NCBI GenBank assembly: GCA_002418825.1
Contig: DIEW01000035.1
Coordinates: 20,768 to 27,574 of the forward strand
Direction of reading: 5' to 3'
DNA length: 6,807 nucleotides
Source: Syntrophaceae bacterium UBA5764
Lineage (GTDB): Bacteria > Desulfobacterota > Syntrophia > Syntrophales > Smithellaceae
Shown: positions 6,142-6,807 of the stretch, piece after piece
How positions within the stretch are numbered: the stretch's first letter is position 1
Layout: every line of letters begins with the position of its first letter
Position numbers and translations under genes: made by a program
Notes under the pieces: model-generated
What the model saw: only the letters and a program-made list of their open reading frames with translations
Told to the model about the DNA's origin: nothing
Databases searched by the model: none

Positions 6142-6807
6142 TTAGACCTCCCTTTCTTTGAGCTGCTTGAGTACGTCGTAACAGATTTGATCTGCATCAC
6201 CTGCTGATAGGACCACCAGAACGTCACCGGGAACCAGAATTTGCATCAACTTTTCTGTAGTTTCCGACAGGGTGGCTTCAAAAAGCACATTTTCCTTGCC
6301 CATTTTCTCAACGAGGTTTTGGGCACTGTAAGTGGAGGATTGCTCTCGCGCACCGAACACTTCGGTTACAAGTACCATATCCGCATTGGTCAACGAATTC
6401 ATAAACTGGCTCTCGAGAGCCTGGGTTCGCGAAAAGGTATGCGGCTGCCAGACGGCAATCAACCTTCGTCCGGCATATCGGGAACGTGCGGCAGCCAGCG
6501 TGGCACGAATCTTGGTCGGATGATGCGCATAATCATTGATAATGCTTACACCGTCCGCCTCGCCGACAAGCTCAAACCGCCGACCCGTGCCCTTGAATTC
6601 AGACAGGCTTTGCGCTGCCTGATTTACTGGAACACCCATCTGGTGCAAGGTTGCAATCACCTGCAGGGCATTGCGTACGTTATGTTCTCCGGGGATTTGC
6701 AGGCTGACCACGGTGACCGTCTCGGGCTTTTCGCCGCTGCCATTGAAGAGGACATCGAACGTGGAGCCGCCTATCGAATTCGCTCGGATATTTGCTGCGA
6801 GGTAATC
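6142..6807 (-). CDS. murC: UDP-N-acetylmuramate--L-alanine ligase, C-terminal part (5' truncated)
   Basis: The frame is open to the right edge of the window, so only the last 221 residues, about half of a typical MurC, are present. The fragment begins DYLAANIRA and contains the end of the central ATPase domain and the Mur ligase C-terminal domain. Visible motifs are IPGEHNVRNAL, FKGTGRRFE, the strongly conserved DYAHHPTKIRATLAAAR, WQPHTFSRT and a final LSAGDADQ. A GTG codon at 6711 lies inside the protein (VVSLQIPGEHN) and is not the start. The enzyme adds L-Ala to UDP-MurNAc in an ATP-dependent step in the cytoplasm. It is the first gene visible in the murC-small gene-murB-ddl run. The AHHPTKIRATLAAAR wording is typical of Chloroflexota-like MurC in my recollection. 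Confidence 0.96.
   Translation of the reverse strand, partial: DYLAANIRANSIGGSTFDVLFNGSGEKPETVTVVSLQIPGEHNVRNALQVIATLHQMGVPVNQAAQSLSEFKGTGRRFELVGEADGVSIINDYAHHPTKIRATLAAARSRYAGRRLIAVWQPHTFSRTQALESQFMNSLTNADMVLVTEVFGAREQSSTYSAQNLVEKMGKENVLFEATLSETTEKLMQILVPGDVLVVLSAGDADQICYDVLKQLKEREV
6146..6152 (-). promoter_or_regulatory. Strong ribosome binding site inside the murC 3' end
   Basis: GGGAGGT on the minus strand, within the last codons of murC and five bases before the ATG of the 63-codon gene. It decides that gene's start and is the best evidence that it is translated. Confidence 0.8.

Overview
The window looks like bacterial chromosome, probably from a metagenome-derived or little-studied anaerobe. 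It holds seven supportable protein genes, two of them cut by the window edges, and no RNA genes or CRISPR array that I can see. The right half (about 3903-6807, minus strand) is a tight peptidoglycan-precursor operon in the order murC (partial), a 63-residue unknown, murB, ddl. Stops and starts there are 1-13 bases apart or overlapping. The MurC, MurB and Ddl sequences read most like Anaerolineae/Chloroflexota proteins; that is recollection of family style, not a database result.

The middle (2529-3857, minus strand) follows ddl in the same direction. A strikingly AT-rich gene comes first. It joins an EVE/PUA-like N-terminal domain to a PD-(D/E)XK-type nuclease-like C-terminal domain, which suggests a modification-dependent restriction or nucleic-acid defence protein. 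A tiny two-helix membrane protein follows 30 bases later. Both have very strong ribosome binding sites. In many bacteria a murC-murB-ddl run leads on to ftsQ/ftsA/ftsZ, so this pair looks like a horizontally acquired insertion.

The left part (1-2280) holds two convergent genes whose stop codons are only 10 bases apart. On the plus strand is the 3' end of an alanine racemase gene whose protein continues in frame for about 270 residues past the normal racemase end, into an extension I do not recognise. On the minus strand is a seven-helix membrane diguanylate cyclase with intact GGEEF and RxxD motifs. Its best promoter is a near-consensus sigma-70 site so close to the start codon that the mRNA would be almost leaderless.

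The intergenic stretch 2242-2528 carries this promoter, an AT-only palindrome and a copy of the widespread GCGAAGCGAAGC-type dispersed repeat. Base composition and protein style differ between left, middle and right blocks, so horizontal transfer or a chimeric contig should be kept in mind. The racemase and Ddl would nevertheless act in the same pathway: L-Ala to D-Ala to D-Ala-D-Ala.
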